Of a stretch of 56,884 nt of DNA, positions 31,804 to 41,147 are shown piece by piece. This DNA is from Candidatus Rifleibacteriota bacterium (GTDB lineage Bacteria; Riflebacteria; Ozemobacteria; Ozemobacterales; Ozemobacteraceae). Position numbers and translations under genes: made by a program. The DNA is taken from assembly GCA_017526725.1 (NCBI GenBank), contig JAFXRA010000351.1, positions 1-56,884 on the forward strand, given 5' to 3'. Each line of letters opens with the position of its first letter. The first letter of the stretch is position 1. The notes beneath the pieces were generated by a model, which did no database searches, was not told where the DNA came from, and was given only the letters and a program-made list of their open reading frames with translations.

Positions 31804-33771
31804 TTAGTTGACTACTCTAAGTTTGGTTCCATTAGCAGGTGTAGAATCAACAGGTTCTATACTGTGCTTGTTTCTCTTTTCGTTGTAAATCATATCGCGA
31901 TTCGGAGAGAAAGTAGGCACAATAACCTTATAGGCTTCGATAACATCTCTTGGATTGGCTCTAAGAGCAGCTTCCTTTAATTTGCCAACCTGAAGCATAA
32001 GTTCTTCTTCGTTAACTTCTTCTGGCTTAGCAATAAAAATCTTCTTGTTCTTTGTTGCTGTGATGCCTTCAGATGCAGTAAGAAGTTCTTCGTAAAGCTT
32101 TTCGCCTGGTCTGATACCGGTAAACTTGATTTCTATATCTTTGCCGACTTCAAGCCCAGCGAGTCTGATGAGGTCTTCAGCCAAATCAAGAATCTTAACA
32201 GGTTCACCCATATCAAGAATGAAAACTTCGCCGCCTTTTCCGTAAGCACCAGCCTGAATAACAAGCTTACTTGCTTCAGGAATAGTCATAAAATAACGAA
32301 TCATGTTGGGGTGGGTTATAGTAATAGGCCCGCCACGTTCAATCTGAGATTTGAACATTGGAATAACGCTACCGCGGCTTCCCAAAACATTACCAAATCT
32401 GACAGCAACAAATCTAGTTGAACTTCTCTTAGCAAAGCATTTAACGATTTTTTCCGCTGTTCTTTTGCTGGCACCCATAACAGATGTGGGGTTAACAGCC
32501 TTATCTGTAGAAATCATAACGAAGCGTTCTACATGATATTTATGAGCAGCTTCGGCAACGTTATAAGTACCACAGACATTATTCTTAACAGATTCTTCAG
32601 GGTTCAATTCCATCATAGGAACATGCTTATGAGCAGCCGCATGGAAAACTATATCTGGTCTGAAACCGTTAAAAATAAAGTCTATTTTTTCCTTATCCTG
32701 AACGTCTGTAATAATTGGGATTAAAACAGTGTTTCCAAGATTTGGGCTTCTCAACAATTCCTGATGAATTGTGTAAATTGAGTTTTCGCCATGGCCGAGA
32801 AGAAGCAGTTTTTCTGGCTGGAAAGGGAGAATCTGACGGCAGATTTCACTGCCTATACTTCCGCCAGCACCAGTTACCAACAATGTTTTACCGGTAATGT
32901 AAGCTGCAATTTCCGCAAGATTAATTTCAGATGGAGCTCTGCGAAGAAGGTCTTCGATAGCAATATCTTTAAGCTGTAAACTGACAAGTTTGCCAGCAAT
33001 AAGGTCTTGCAGACCGGGAAGAGTCTTGAATCTGATGTTGGTATTCTGACAAAGCTTTACAATTCTGCGCAATTCCTTACCTGAAGCAGATGGAATAGCA
33101 ATAATGATTTCATCAACTTCATAACTTTTACAGAGTTCATCCAACTTTTCTGTCTTTCCAACAACTTTTACGCCGTGAATAATCTGACCTTGTTTTTCGT
33201 CAGCGTCATCCAATAAGCCGACAACTTCAATAGGCAGATTCATATTGCGTTTTATTTCACGTAAAATGCTTTCTCCGCCCTGGCCAGCACCAATAATCAT
33301 TACACGCTTTGTTTTGCTGCTGGATTTACTGAACAGCCAGTTTCTTAAAGGACTGATTTCTATTACATTGATTAATGCTCTTGGAGCAATTCTTGAAGCA
33401 CCAATAAGCATGACTAACTGCATCCAGTCAATAATCAGAACAGGTTTAACGGCAGCAAAATTAGTAACATAGAAAGAAGCCAGAACTTTTATGGCTGAAA
33501 AGCCTGTAACAGCGACAAATATAGCAAAAGCATCTAAAAGAGATGTAAAACGTAGTGTTCTGTTGTATAAACCCAGCATCCAGAAAACAAAAAGTCCAAA
33601 TGGCATTATAGAAGGGATAAAAACAATCAGTTTCTGAACGAGGTCCGGCTCAAGAGTTCCAAAACGAACCCATATTGCAGCCAACATAGAGAATGTTATA
33701 CATATAATATCCACCAAAAGAAAAAGTATCTTTTTAAGCGGTGAGATATAGTGAAATATCTTTTTTTCCAT
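31804..33771 (-). CDS. membrane-bound UDP-sugar 4,6-dehydratase/epimerase, WbpM/CapD family
   Basis: The 655-residue protein has four N-terminal membrane helices (about 12-130), a first Rossmann fold (VMIIGAGQGGESILREI, about 160), and a C-terminal extended-SDR domain (LLVTGAGGSIGSEICRQI, about 292). The active site STDKAVNPTSVMGASKR carries Met432 where ordinary SDR enzymes have Tyr, with Lys436 kept; this Ser/Met/Lys form is typical of WbpM-like long dehydratases. FHAAAHKHVPMMELNPEES is a further family mark. It is expected to convert UDP-GlcNAc at the inner membrane to a 4-keto-6-deoxy sugar for surface polysaccharide or glycoprotein glycans. It stands alone, without a glycosyltransferase cluster in this window. 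Confidence 0.92.
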   Translation of the reverse strand: MEKKIFHYISPLKKILFLLVDIICITFSMLAAIWVRFGTLEPDLVQKLIVFIPSIMPFGLFVFWMLGLYNRTLRFTSLLDAFAIFVAVTGFSAIKVLASFYVTNFAAVKPVLIIDWMQLVMLIGASRIAPRALINVIEISPLRNWLFSKSSSKTKRVMIIGAGQGGESILREIKRNMNLPIEVVGLLDDADEKQGQIIHGVKVVGKTEKLDELCKSYEVDEIIIAIPSASGKELRRIVKLCQNTNIRFKTLPGLQDLIAGKLVSLQLKDIAIEDLLRRAPSEINLAEIAAYITGKTLLVTGAGGSIGSEICRQILPFQPEKLLLLGHGENSIYTIHQELLRSPNLGNTVLIPIITDVQDKEKIDFIFNGFRPDIVFHAAAHKHVPMMELNPEESVKNNVCGTYNVAEAAHKYHVERFVMISTDKAVNPTSVMGASKRTAEKIVKCFAKRSSTRFVAVRFGNVLGSRGSVIPMFKSQIERGGPITITHPNMIRYFMTIPEASKLVIQAGAYGKGGEVFILDMGEPVKILDLAEDLIRLAGLEVGKDIEIKFTGIRPGEKLYEELLTASEGITATKNKKIFIAKPEEVNEEELMLQVGKLKEAALRANPRDVIEAYKVIVPTFSPNRDMIYNEKRNKHSIEPVDSTPANGTKLRVVN

Positions 33772-34095
33772 GCTTTTTCCTATATTATTATGATAATGCT
33801 ATGTACACTGTTCTTGTTTCTTTTGCCCTATTTTTTTAGGGTGTCGAATTCTAACACGACTTTATAAATATGTCACTTATTTTTTAGAAATCAAGGAAAT
33901 TTTTTAGGGAAAAGGGAAGAGCCAGGCAAAGCTTAGTAAGGGAGAAGGGTATAGGGAGGAGGGAAAAAGAGTTTAGAGCAACAGAGCAAAGAACGCAGAA
34001 AATTAGGAATTAAGAGTTAGGAGTGAGGAATAGAGAAAATAAAAACTCCCTCAGAAGCATTAAAACTCTGAGGGAGCGTCTAAAAAATACTATAT
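33772..34095. other. intergenic stretch with degenerate heptanucleotide repeats
   Basis: No gene seen. From about 33900 the plus strand is purine-rich; at 33999-34034 it runs in 7-base steps (TTAGGAA, TTAAGAG, TTAGGAG, TGAGGAA). A similar array lies at 41148-41187. A terminator occupies the right end. Confidence 0.5.
34041..34076 (-). terminator. intrinsic terminator of the TIG lipoprotein gene
   Basis: CTCCCTCAGA (34046-34055) pairs with TCTGAGGGAG (34067-34076); read on the minus strand it is followed by TTTTTATTTT, 20 bp after the stop codon. Confidence 0.88.
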
Positions 34096-35469
34096 TTATT
34101 TTCCTGTGATTTCTATTATTTCGTTAGAACTCAAATAACCATTTGAATCAACAACAACTTTTATATTATATGTTTTGGCAGAAGAAAACAAGCCCGAATC
34201 ATCCAACGGCCAGTCAAACTCAATTCTAGCATCTGACCAAATTCTACAACTAGACATATTAACAGAATATCGGCTGCCAGAACTCTTATCTGTTATCTCA
34301 ACATAGCCTTCATTATTATTAAATAACGCTGTCAAATCAGATGAATTACCAAAATTCGAACCAGATATTGTTACAACTGAACCTTTAGCTACACTAGTAT
34401 TTGGAGAAATCCAGTTAATAACAGGTTTTGACAAATTATAATTAGTTTTGGTATCGAAAAAATTGCTTCCAATTTGAACAGTTATATTTTTTGAACCAAT
34501 AGTGGTTATATATGGAACCTTTACAGTAATACAATTATTATTCCAACTAATAATTGTAGCCGTTGATTCTCCAATTTTTACAGACCCAGACAAATATGGT
34601 TCGGTTGAAAGAATTGCAACATTATTATTACTTATATTTTTTGCTATTCCAAGATTTTCTCCATAAATATTTAATGTTTTACCAACAGTTCCATTCATAG
34701 AAGAATCTGTAGAATACGTATTATCAACGCGCGGAACTTTAAATTCAAATGAACCAATAACATTGTTTATATTATCATTACCATTTGTTGTTTTTATGTT
34801 AATAAAAGTATTTTGATTTATATTATTTGCCAAATCAGACATAGGCAAAGAAAAAGAAATTCGTTCATCTGACCAAGTATTAATATAATATGCTGGTAAT
34901 GTGTAATTATAAGAACCATTTGAAGTACTTAAATATAAATTCTGTTTAATTGTACCAAAATTTTTGCCAGTTATCTCAATAATCTGATTACCAGAATAGG
35001 AATAAACTATTCTAGGAGAAATATCTGAAACATTATTATTTATTATTGTATTACTATAATTATATTTATTAGTAACATTTGATTGCTGTCCGTTTGCATA
35101 AACGGCAAAGGTGCCATATGGATATTGTTTAATAGTCGATGGATATAGCTTTACAGTAATTTCATTTTCTGTCCAATTACCTCCATTAGCAAATTCTAAG
35201 CTATACCTCTGAGAATAATTTGCACTGTCTAAATTAGTATAACCATAATAAAAAACTTCGCCATTGTTTCTAGAACCAAAGTTAACTCCTCTTAAAGTAA
35301 CAATGACATTACCTTCTGTATCTAGATTGTTAGCCATTCCGCTACTACCATCGGGCGTAACATTGCAGATTACAGGAGTATTGTTGAGGGAACCACTTCC
35401 CGCCGAATTCCCGCAACCGGTAACGATAACGCAGATAATCAACAGACACAAGGTTATTATTTTTTTCAT
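34096..35469 (-). CDS. lipoprotein with IPT/TIG repeats
   Basis: The 457 residues start with a lipoprotein signal (lipobox VTGC, Cys19). The rest is about four IPT/TIG beta-sandwiches, each opening with a proline or turn followed by an I-T-G-x-N-F-G type motif: VIVTLRGVNFGS, IIEITGKNFGT, TLNIYGENLG and VVTISGSNFGN. TIG repeats form rod-like stalks for surface proteins and bind ligands or partners. Asn and Tyr content is high. A terminator follows. Three perfect palindromes lie upstream (35514-35662). Confidence 0.85.
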   Translation of the reverse strand: MKKIITLCLLIICVIVTGCGNSAGSGSLNNTPVICNVTPDGSSGMANNLDTEGNVIVTLRGVNFGSRNNGEVFYYGYTNLDSANYSQRYSLEFANGGNWTENEITVKLYPSTIKQYPYGTFAVYANGQQSNVTNKYNYSNTIINNNVSDISPRIVYSYSGNQIIEITGKNFGTIKQNLYLSTSNGSYNYTLPAYYINTWSDERISFSLPMSDLANNINQNTFINIKTTNGNDNINNVIGSFEFKVPRVDNTYSTDSSMNGTVGKTLNIYGENLGIAKNISNNNVAILSTEPYLSGSVKIGESTATIISWNNNCITVKVPYITTIGSKNITVQIGSNFFDTKTNYNLSKPVINWISPNTSVAKGSVVTISGSNFGNSSDLTALFNNNEGYVEITDKSSGSRYSVNMSSCRIWSDARIEFDWPLDDSGLFSSAKTYNIKVVVDSNGYLSSNEIIEITGK

Positions 35470-35513
35470 AGTAATTTAAGTATAGGTACCGATTAGCCAA
35501 TCGTCAAGGGGTT

Positions 35514-35662
35514 CAAATGTAAAAACCACTTTACATTTGGCTATTTATCAATGTTTCATAACATCCTAATTAGCTAATCATGGTAAAAAGCCAAGCATAA
35601 TTATGCACGACATTTTTAAACAAATCCTAAAAAAAATGTTTCATATACTCGACCAATTGGTC
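35514..35662. promoter_or_regulatory. region with three perfect palindromes upstream of the TIG lipoprotein gene
   Basis: CAAATGTAAA/TTTACATTTG (35514-35539, 6-base spacer), GCATAATTATGC (35595-35606) and GACCAATTGGTC (35651-35662). They lie between the upstream HEAT gene and the lipoprotein start and could be operator sites or RNA hairpins. Confidence 0.4.
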
Positions 35663-35723
35663 ATTTTTTGTTCTTTTTGTAAAGAAATGTTAACAAAAAT
35701 CAGTTATATATCAGAAATGCAAT

Positions 35724-38078
35724 TTAATTATTAATTGAGTTGGCGTAAGCAGTCAAAGCCTGTTTCAAATCTGAGTATTCATCAGGCATCATAGCCGCCA
35801 ATTTATTTATAAGATTTGTATTGAATGGACGTGCGAGAATAAGTTCAGTCATAAGATACATTACGGTATCAGGGTCATCTTCTGCAACTTTCAGCTGAAT
35901 CATAGCATTATAAAGATTCATGGAAGGTTCCGTTAAAAAATTCAGCCTTTGAAGCATTAGAGCAGCACCGGTTCCCCGAATTCCTCTACAAAGTTCAATA
36001 CATCCGTCAAGAAGCATTTTATAAAGTTTTTTGGTTTTATCACCATAATCGTTAGCTCTATTCAAATCACCTAACTTCAAAACAATTCTATATGTATCAA
36101 GCAAATCAGCCAGGTCAGTAGGATTTTCTCTAGCGCAGATTTCCATAAGAGGAAGAGCCTTAGCCTCGCTGCCGCTTAAAATGTATATTGCCGCAAGTAT
36201 TCTTGTAATAACAAAGGAAGATGGTCTTCGCTTATGTTTTTCTTCTAGAGTCCAAAGAATTTTCTTTCGGTCTCCGCCAGCAGCTGCCATTTCGTAGAAC
36301 AAATCCAAGGCTTCAGGGGAATTAAGCAAACCGGGGCCGATTTTCTTTCCGCGCTGAAGATCTATCGCAAGCCTGCCTACAGATAGAATCAGCGGATGGT
36401 CTGCTTCAAGACTCGACAAAACAATTTTAAATATATTATAAAAAACATAACAGGCAGATAAAACAGAAAGAGGCTCTGGCACTTGAAGCATAGAGTTTAA
36501 AACGCCTACTGATTTAAGCTGGCCAAGCATAAACAAGTTATAAGCAGCAGCAGCACGAACTCTTGGAGAGATATCGTTCAATGCTTCATAGAAATAGGAT
36601 GCAGCATCATTCCCGCAATTAAGTAATGCTGTTATTGTATTGGCTCTAATTCTTGCGTCTTTGTGGTCATGAAACTCTGTAAACAAAAGCAGTTTATCGC
36701 ATCCACAACGCCCTAGAGCTGACAATAGCGAGGCTATAACATAGGGATGACTTTCTGTAGAAAGTGCTAAAAGAAGAGTCTCTTCTGCAAATGGTCCCAG
36801 ACATCCGCCTAGAACTGCAGTCTGGTTTCTAATAAAAGCATCTGATGATTTAAGTTTTCTCGAAAGCCAAGGCATCAGAGTATTTTCTATTATTTCAAGC
36901 TTCTTTAATTTTGGCAAAAGCTTTCTTAATGCTAAAAACATTTGATCAATGCAGTTTTCATCTGTTTCTTCATCAAAATGTAAAAGAATAACAGGAACTG
37001 CTGTTTCGGCAGAAATTTCACTTAAAGCTTTTATAGCTTCAAAACGATATTTTTCTGATTCTGAATCAATAAACTGCTTCAAAACTTTTATTGATTTGAT
37101 ATTTCCCGATCTGTATGCCAATAATGCTGCTAGAACAGCCAATTCAGGTTCTTTTCTTTTGACCGTTTCTGAATACAAAGATAATTTATCTTTATTATCA
37201 GCACCAGCAAAGCCATCAATAGCCAAAAGAGATGTTAAAGCCAGTTTCAAATCAGTTCCACGAGCAAACGCAGATAGAACACGCCAAATTTCTTCTCTGT
37301 CTGCAGCAGCAGCGGCTGACAAAAGAACGGCTTTTCTGTCTGTATCCCGTATTTCCTTTAATAAGGAAGTTATAACCAGACAAACCTTTTTACCGCCGCA
37401 AGCCAGTAAAGCTCTAGCTGCTTCATCAGCAACTCGTTTTTCGCCATTCCGGGCTATCCAAAGCAATTGGTCTGTCATTTCTGCACTAGGATTTAACTGC
37501 AAAGACAATAAAGCGGGAATAAGCCTGTCTGGGTTTTGACAGTCTAATTCTCGTCTTAAAATTTTAATTGTTCCTTCTTCTTCAACAGGCATAGAAGCCA
37601 GCAACAAACCGAAAGCTTCTGACAATCCCAGGGAATTTTCTCTTGGCAGAAGGCGTAATGAAGGTTCAGGAAGCAAAAAAGAAGCTTCATAACTAAAAGC
37701 AGAAGTTATAGACTTTAAAACAGAATCTATTCCTGAAAAACTTAAACCAGATGAAAAAGCCAAAGCTTTCAAAGCCGCTGTTCTAAGTTGAGATGAACCC
37801 GAACTTGAAACAGCTCTTTTTTGTAATAAATCAACTGTTTCGGTAAAGAGTTCCCGCCAGATTTCTTTTATTGATGAAGGTGTATTTAAGAGTTTTGATA
37901 AACCTTTAAAAGCTAAAAAAGCAGTTTTTGGATCATCGCTTTCGATCAGGTTCTGCAGAAAAGAGCGATCATCCGTTAATGGGTTTCTGGATATTGCAGA
38001 AAGAGCCGCCAGCCTTACCCATTTGTCCATATCACCGACAGCTGAACGCGGCTTTTTTACAAGTCGTTCAAAACTCAT
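35724..38078 (-). CDS. large HEAT-repeat protein
   Basis: The 784-residue cytoplasmic protein has no signal peptide. Most of it is made of HEAT-like helix pairs, seen as repeated A-ALL-L-D/N-LI patterns: KWVRLAALSAISRNPL at the start, YRFEAIKALSEISAETAVPVI, ARIRANTITALLNCGN and PRVRAAAAYNLFMLGQLKS. The last 150 residues change to TPR-like helices. HEAT solenoids serve as scaffolds. It ends the minus-strand run M48 protease - coiled-coil protein - M48-like pseudoprotease - HEAT, starting 11 bp after the pseudoprotease stop codon. A link to that protease set is inferred from gene order only. Confidence 0.85.
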   Translation of the reverse strand: MSFERLVKKPRSAVGDMDKWVRLAALSAISRNPLTDDRSFLQNLIESDDPKTAFLAFKGLSKLLNTPSSIKEIWRELFTETVDLLQKRAVSSSGSSQLRTAALKALAFSSGLSFSGIDSVLKSITSAFSYEASFLLPEPSLRLLPRENSLGLSEAFGLLLASMPVEEEGTIKILRRELDCQNPDRLIPALLSLQLNPSAEMTDQLLWIARNGEKRVADEAARALLACGGKKVCLVITSLLKEIRDTDRKAVLLSAAAAADREEIWRVLSAFARGTDLKLALTSLLAIDGFAGADNKDKLSLYSETVKRKEPELAVLAALLAYRSGNIKSIKVLKQFIDSESEKYRFEAIKALSEISAETAVPVILLHFDEETDENCIDQMFLALRKLLPKLKKLEIIENTLMPWLSRKLKSSDAFIRNQTAVLGGCLGPFAEETLLLALSTESHPYVIASLLSALGRCGCDKLLLFTEFHDHKDARIRANTITALLNCGNDAASYFYEALNDISPRVRAAAAYNLFMLGQLKSVGVLNSMLQVPEPLSVLSACYVFYNIFKIVLSSLEADHPLILSVGRLAIDLQRGKKIGPGLLNSPEALDLFYEMAAAGGDRKKILWTLEEKHKRRPSSFVITRILAAIYILSGSEAKALPLMEICARENPTDLADLLDTYRIVLKLGDLNRANDYGDKTKKLYKMLLDGCIELCRGIRGTGAALMLQRLNFLTEPSMNLYNAMIQLKVAEDDPDTVMYLMTELILARPFNTNLINKLAAMMPDEYSDLKQALTAYANSINN

Positions 38079-38089
38079 TTATTTATATC

Positions 38090-38818
38090 TCAAAGGTTTT
38101 GTTCCGGTAATTTTATTTTTTTCAGTTCATTAATACGAGAAGGTAAATCTATTGTGTCAAAAGGTGATGGAGGCCAAACTCTGACAGTAAAGCGCCCAAG
38201 CATTTCGATAGCTCCCAATCTTGTTTTATCAGGAAACCTGGTAATCATTGCTCCCTGAACATCGGCCTTTTTATGATTCATTTTGCCAACGATAGCAAGA
38301 TAGGTTCTAAGCAATTCTCTTATCTTTTCTTCAGAGCGTTTAGCTTCTTTTTGTTTTATGCAATCAAGAAATTTTGGATATATACCTTCATGCTTAATTA
38401 TAGCCAAAGGCTGTTTATGAAAAACCAAATAAGCATTTCTTGCCAAAATGAAATCTTCCTGTTCTTCAGAAGAAGCGAACTTCAAATAACCTCTAGTGAG
38501 AATCAATATTCCACCTGGCAGCAATATTTCATCAGGAATAGAACTTTCTATTACAAAGACCTTAGAATTATAACCGCCATTGTTTTTGATGCCGCACTTT
38601 TCTAAAAAGCCTAAAAATTTTTGAGTCAGTTTATTATCTTCTTTTATTTGGAACTCTGAATTCAAATCGTTAGTAAACTGGTCTAAAAGCAGTTTTCCTA
38701 TGGCATTTTCTATTCTGGTTTCATCTACCCATTTTTTGAAGTAATTAACCAGCATGTTATCTGCAAATAGTTTATTGCAAACGAACAACAGAGTTAACAT
38801 CAGAATAACTTTTTTCAT
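38090..38818 (-). CDS. exported M48-like pseudoprotease (HExxH lost)
   Basis: The 242-residue protein has a Sec signal (cleavage after LFA, residue 19). Residues about 86-131 follow the M48/BepA metalloprotease layout closely: SKVFVIESSIPDEILLPGGILILTRGYLKFASSEEQEDFIL. The zinc helix that should read LAHEIGHV is LARNAYLV (125-132), so all three residues of HExxH are gone. The Glu-containing third-ligand motif is not seen either. The C-terminus is unusual for the family. The start codon overlaps the stop of the coiled-coil protein gene by ATGA, and an intact M48 protease lies at the head of the run, so I infer a non-catalytic periplasmic partner of that system. Confidence 0.75.
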   Translation of the reverse strand: MKKVILMLTLLFVCNKLFADNMLVNYFKKWVDETRIENAIGKLLLDQFTNDLNSEFQIKEDNKLTQKFLGFLEKCGIKNNGGYNSKVFVIESSIPDEILLPGGILILTRGYLKFASSEEQEDFILARNAYLVFHKQPLAIIKHEGIYPKFLDCIKQKEAKRSEEKIRELLRTYLAIVGKMNHKKADVQGAMITRFPDKTRLGAIEMLGRFTVRVWPPSPFDTIDLPSRINELKKIKLPEQNL

Positions 38819-39417
38819 TTTTTGTTCCTTTTCGATGCATTAGCCAGCTTTTCAGCTATCATTTTTTTCAAATCATTAGCTAATCGCATATATGACATAA
38901 ATTTTACTTTAAGAGAATTATACTTTGCCTTTTCTTCATCAGAAACAGGAATAATAGTCGAAAGCTGTTCTTTACCGCTTTTTAACTGTTCGTGAGTATA
39001 GCTTAAAACCCCGTCAATCTCAGCCAAGGCCTTAAGAATAGCTTCTTCATCCTCATCAGCTATAGGTTTTGCTTCTATCAGATTTTTCACAGAATCTTCA
39101 AGTTTTTCAAAGAGATTTTCTACTTCAGCCATAGCTTTGGCAGACTGTTCTAGCTTTTTCAGTTGGTTTTCATCACGAGAAATATATTTATCTCCTGCTC
39201 CCAACAAGTTTACATCAGTTTGTATTTTTTCATTTGAAGTTTTTTTGTTATATGGTTCAAATTCGTAAGTTTTTTCTGTTTCAGCGAAAGCACAAGAATA
39301 AAAAATCACGAAATAAACTAAACATAACACAGATATCTGCCGATAGGTTTTGTGCCTAGTATAACGCAAAATTGGAGAACCCAAAATGGCAGAAACACGA
39401 TCAATAAGCTCTTCCAT
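38815..39417 (-). CDS. exported helical (coiled-coil) protein, unknown function
   Basis: The mature part (about 150 residues) is highly charged and helical (QLKKLEQSAKAMAEVENLFEKL, LKVKFMSYMRLANDLKKMIAEKL). A hydrophobic signal (VLCLVYFVIFYSCAFA) precedes it. The start is uncertain: ATG 39417 has GGAGG 4-5 bp before it but gives a long n-region; a TTG at 39369 would give a normal signal peptide and avoid overlap with the plus-strand gene at 39386; the longest frame reaches 39447. It overlaps the pseudoprotease gene by ATGA, so the two are translationally coupled. No family is recognised. Confidence 0.65.
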   Translation of the reverse strand: MEELIDRVSAILGSPILRYTRHKTYRQISVLCLVYFVIFYSCAFAETEKTYEFEPYNKKTSNEKIQTDVNLLGAGDKYISRDENQLKKLEQSAKAMAEVENLFEKLEDSVKNLIEAKPIADEDEEAILKALAEIDGVLSYTHEQLKSGKEQLSTIIPVSDEEKAKYNSLKVKFMSYMRLANDLKKMIAEKLANASKRNKK

Positions 39418-39622
39418 GACCCCTCCGGAAGATGAAAAACTTGTCATGGCACAGATTCAGAGATACTCTGAACTGACCGAACGAAGCCTTGATATGATTG
39501 AAAGACTTCTACAGCAAGGTTACGCCATGAATTCAATTGAAGTTAAGAAACTTCAAAACAAGCTGCATGACCTTGAAGTCAAAAGCAACTTCTGGCGAAC
39601 CAGAATGATGAGGTATCTGTAA
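39386..39622 (+). CDS. small helical protein on the opposite strand
   Basis: A 78-residue frame with GGAG 8 bp before the ATG. The sequence looks protein-like: an acidic N-terminus, then amphipathic helices (AQIQRYSELTERSLDMIERLLQQGY, VKKLQNKLHDLEVKSNFWRTRMM). It runs against the flanking minus-strand genes: its start overlaps the uncertain 5' end of the coiled-coil protein gene, and its last 90 bp overlap the 3' end of the M48 gene. I judge it real because its composition is better than that of the overlapping M48 tail. Function unknown. Confidence 0.6.
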   Translation: MAETRSISSSMTPPEDEKLVMAQIQRYSELTERSLDMIERLLQQGYAMNSIEVKKLQNKLHDLEVKSNFWRTRMMRYL

Positions 39623-41140
39623 TACCGAAACCAAATCTACACCGAAGTAAGCTTTGAACGCAAAAACAGCAGCAATGCCGTAATTACCACTGTTCATCGC
39701 AGCTATACTCCTTTGCTCTAACACAAAGGGATGTTCATTAAGCCACTCAGGCAGGGAATTGCAAAGTTCTGATACAAGTCTGCAATTTCCTGCCTGAGCT
39801 GCATTATAAATGTTTGACCAATTTAATACAATAGTTACAGGATATACAGAAACAATAATCAGTATAACTGCAAAAACCGCCAATAAATATCTTAACACTT
39901 TTGAGTCTCTAATAAGCTTAGTTATTTTCAATTCAGAAGTATTATTAACATTTTCTATTCTGTCTTCTATTTCAGGATGAGTCAATAGCCACTTTGGAAA
40001 CCATTTCGGCTTTGAACCAATAAGTAATTTTAAAATATTCATAGAAGAAACAAAACTCTCTTTACAAGTTACCGCTGAAGAAAACAAATCTGCCTGACGT
40101 TCGCAGTATCTTGCCAAAGCAGTAAAAACCAATGCAAAGATAGGTATAAATATTACTATTTCCAGAACGTAAGTTAAAGTGCTGTTAATATAAAAATATG
40201 GGCAGAATATAATTATCAAAGATTTTATAATAATAGCTAAAAGAATAGCATCGATGGAAAAAAGCAGATAGCATATTACGTGCCCTAACCGTAAATGGCC
40301 AAGCTCGTGACCGACGACAGCTTCTATTTGATTGTTTGTAAAAACATCTATAAGAAAATCTGTTATATAAACAAATCTGAATTTACTAAGCAAACCAGCA
40401 ACAGCAGCATTTGGCAAAGGTTCTTTAAAAGTATTCCAAATTTTAACCCCAGCTATTTTTGTCTGCGCTTTCTCGCTAATCTCTTTGATTCTCTGGGAAA
40501 GCTCATCATTTGCATTTTCTGTTTTCCACGCCCAATTAAAAAGTCTAGGAGCCAGAATATACAAACCTAACAGGAAAAAAGGGGCTAAAGTAAGAGTTTT
40601 TATCTCGCTCATCAATTCCATACCCTTGCTCAAGCCAAGATCTTCAAGAAATATCCAGAATAAAACTGGCGGGAAAAATATGATTGGCACAGTAAGCCTG
40701 GCTCTGTAAAAATCCTCTTTTGTTTCTTCCTCAGAAAGCAAAGGCTGCATAATATCGTATATAGTAAGCATAAATGGTTTCAGCAATATCAAATACATAA
40801 ACATCGCCAGAACTATATTAAACGTTGTAGAATAATCAGCTAGCAAAGTTCCAGTAAAAGCAGATATCGGATTCACAAAAACAAAAAAAACAGATATCCA
40901 GGCAACTATAATAAAACAAAAAGCATTATATAATTTAAAAAAACCGGGTATTTTACCAGTTTCATATATTTTTTCTCTGTAAGCCGGCAGCCAGACACAA
41001 AGAATCAAAAGAGTAAAAAAAAGCCAAAGTGCAGCAGCAGTGTGAGGCATATTCGAATAATAACCAGCGAATTCACCGCAGCCGTAACAAAGCAAAATCA
41101 GATGTATAAACTGCACTATCATGTTTATATGATAACACAA
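39533..41140 (-). CDS. integral-membrane M48 metalloprotease (Ste24/HtpX-like)
   Basis: The 535-residue protein has about eight membrane helices. The catalytic zinc helix is VVGHELGHLRLGH (HELGH at 278-282), with the third ligand in LARYCERQADLFS and the family closing motif THPEIEDRIENVN. This is the layout of Ste24/HtpX-type proteases, which cleave membrane or misfolded proteins at the inner membrane. After a further membrane helix, about 80 residues carry a TPR-like tail. The last 30 codons overlap, antisense, the small plus-strand gene. It is the first gene of the run that contains an M48-like pseudoprotease. Confidence 0.92.
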   Translation of the reverse strand: MCYHINMIVQFIHLILLCYGCGEFAGYYSNMPHTAAALWLFFTLLILCVWLPAYREKIYETGKIPGFFKLYNAFCFIIVAWISVFFVFVNPISAFTGTLLADYSTTFNIVLAMFMYLILLKPFMLTIYDIMQPLLSEEETKEDFYRARLTVPIIFFPPVLFWIFLEDLGLSKGMELMSEIKTLTLAPFFLLGLYILAPRLFNWAWKTENANDELSQRIKEISEKAQTKIAGVKIWNTFKEPLPNAAVAGLLSKFRFVYITDFLIDVFTNNQIEAVVGHELGHLRLGHVICYLLFSIDAILLAIIIKSLIIIFCPYFYINSTLTYVLEIVIFIPIFALVFTALARYCERQADLFSSAVTCKESFVSSMNILKLLIGSKPKWFPKWLLTHPEIEDRIENVNNTSELKITKLIRDSKVLRYLLAVFAVILIIVSVYPVTIVLNWSNIYNAAQAGNCRLVSELCNSLPEWLNEHPFVLEQRSIAAMNSGNYGIAAVFAFKAYFGVDLVSVLQIPHHSGSPEVAFDFKVMQLVLKFLNFN

Positions 41141-41147
41141 GTTAGAT

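Noticed and set aside
36949..37539. 196-codon open frame on the plus strand inside the HEAT-repeat gene
   Set aside because: It mirrors the HEAT gene on the other strand, has no ribosome-binding site, is Ser/Lys-rich low-complexity in translation, and the minus-strand gene has a recognisable family.
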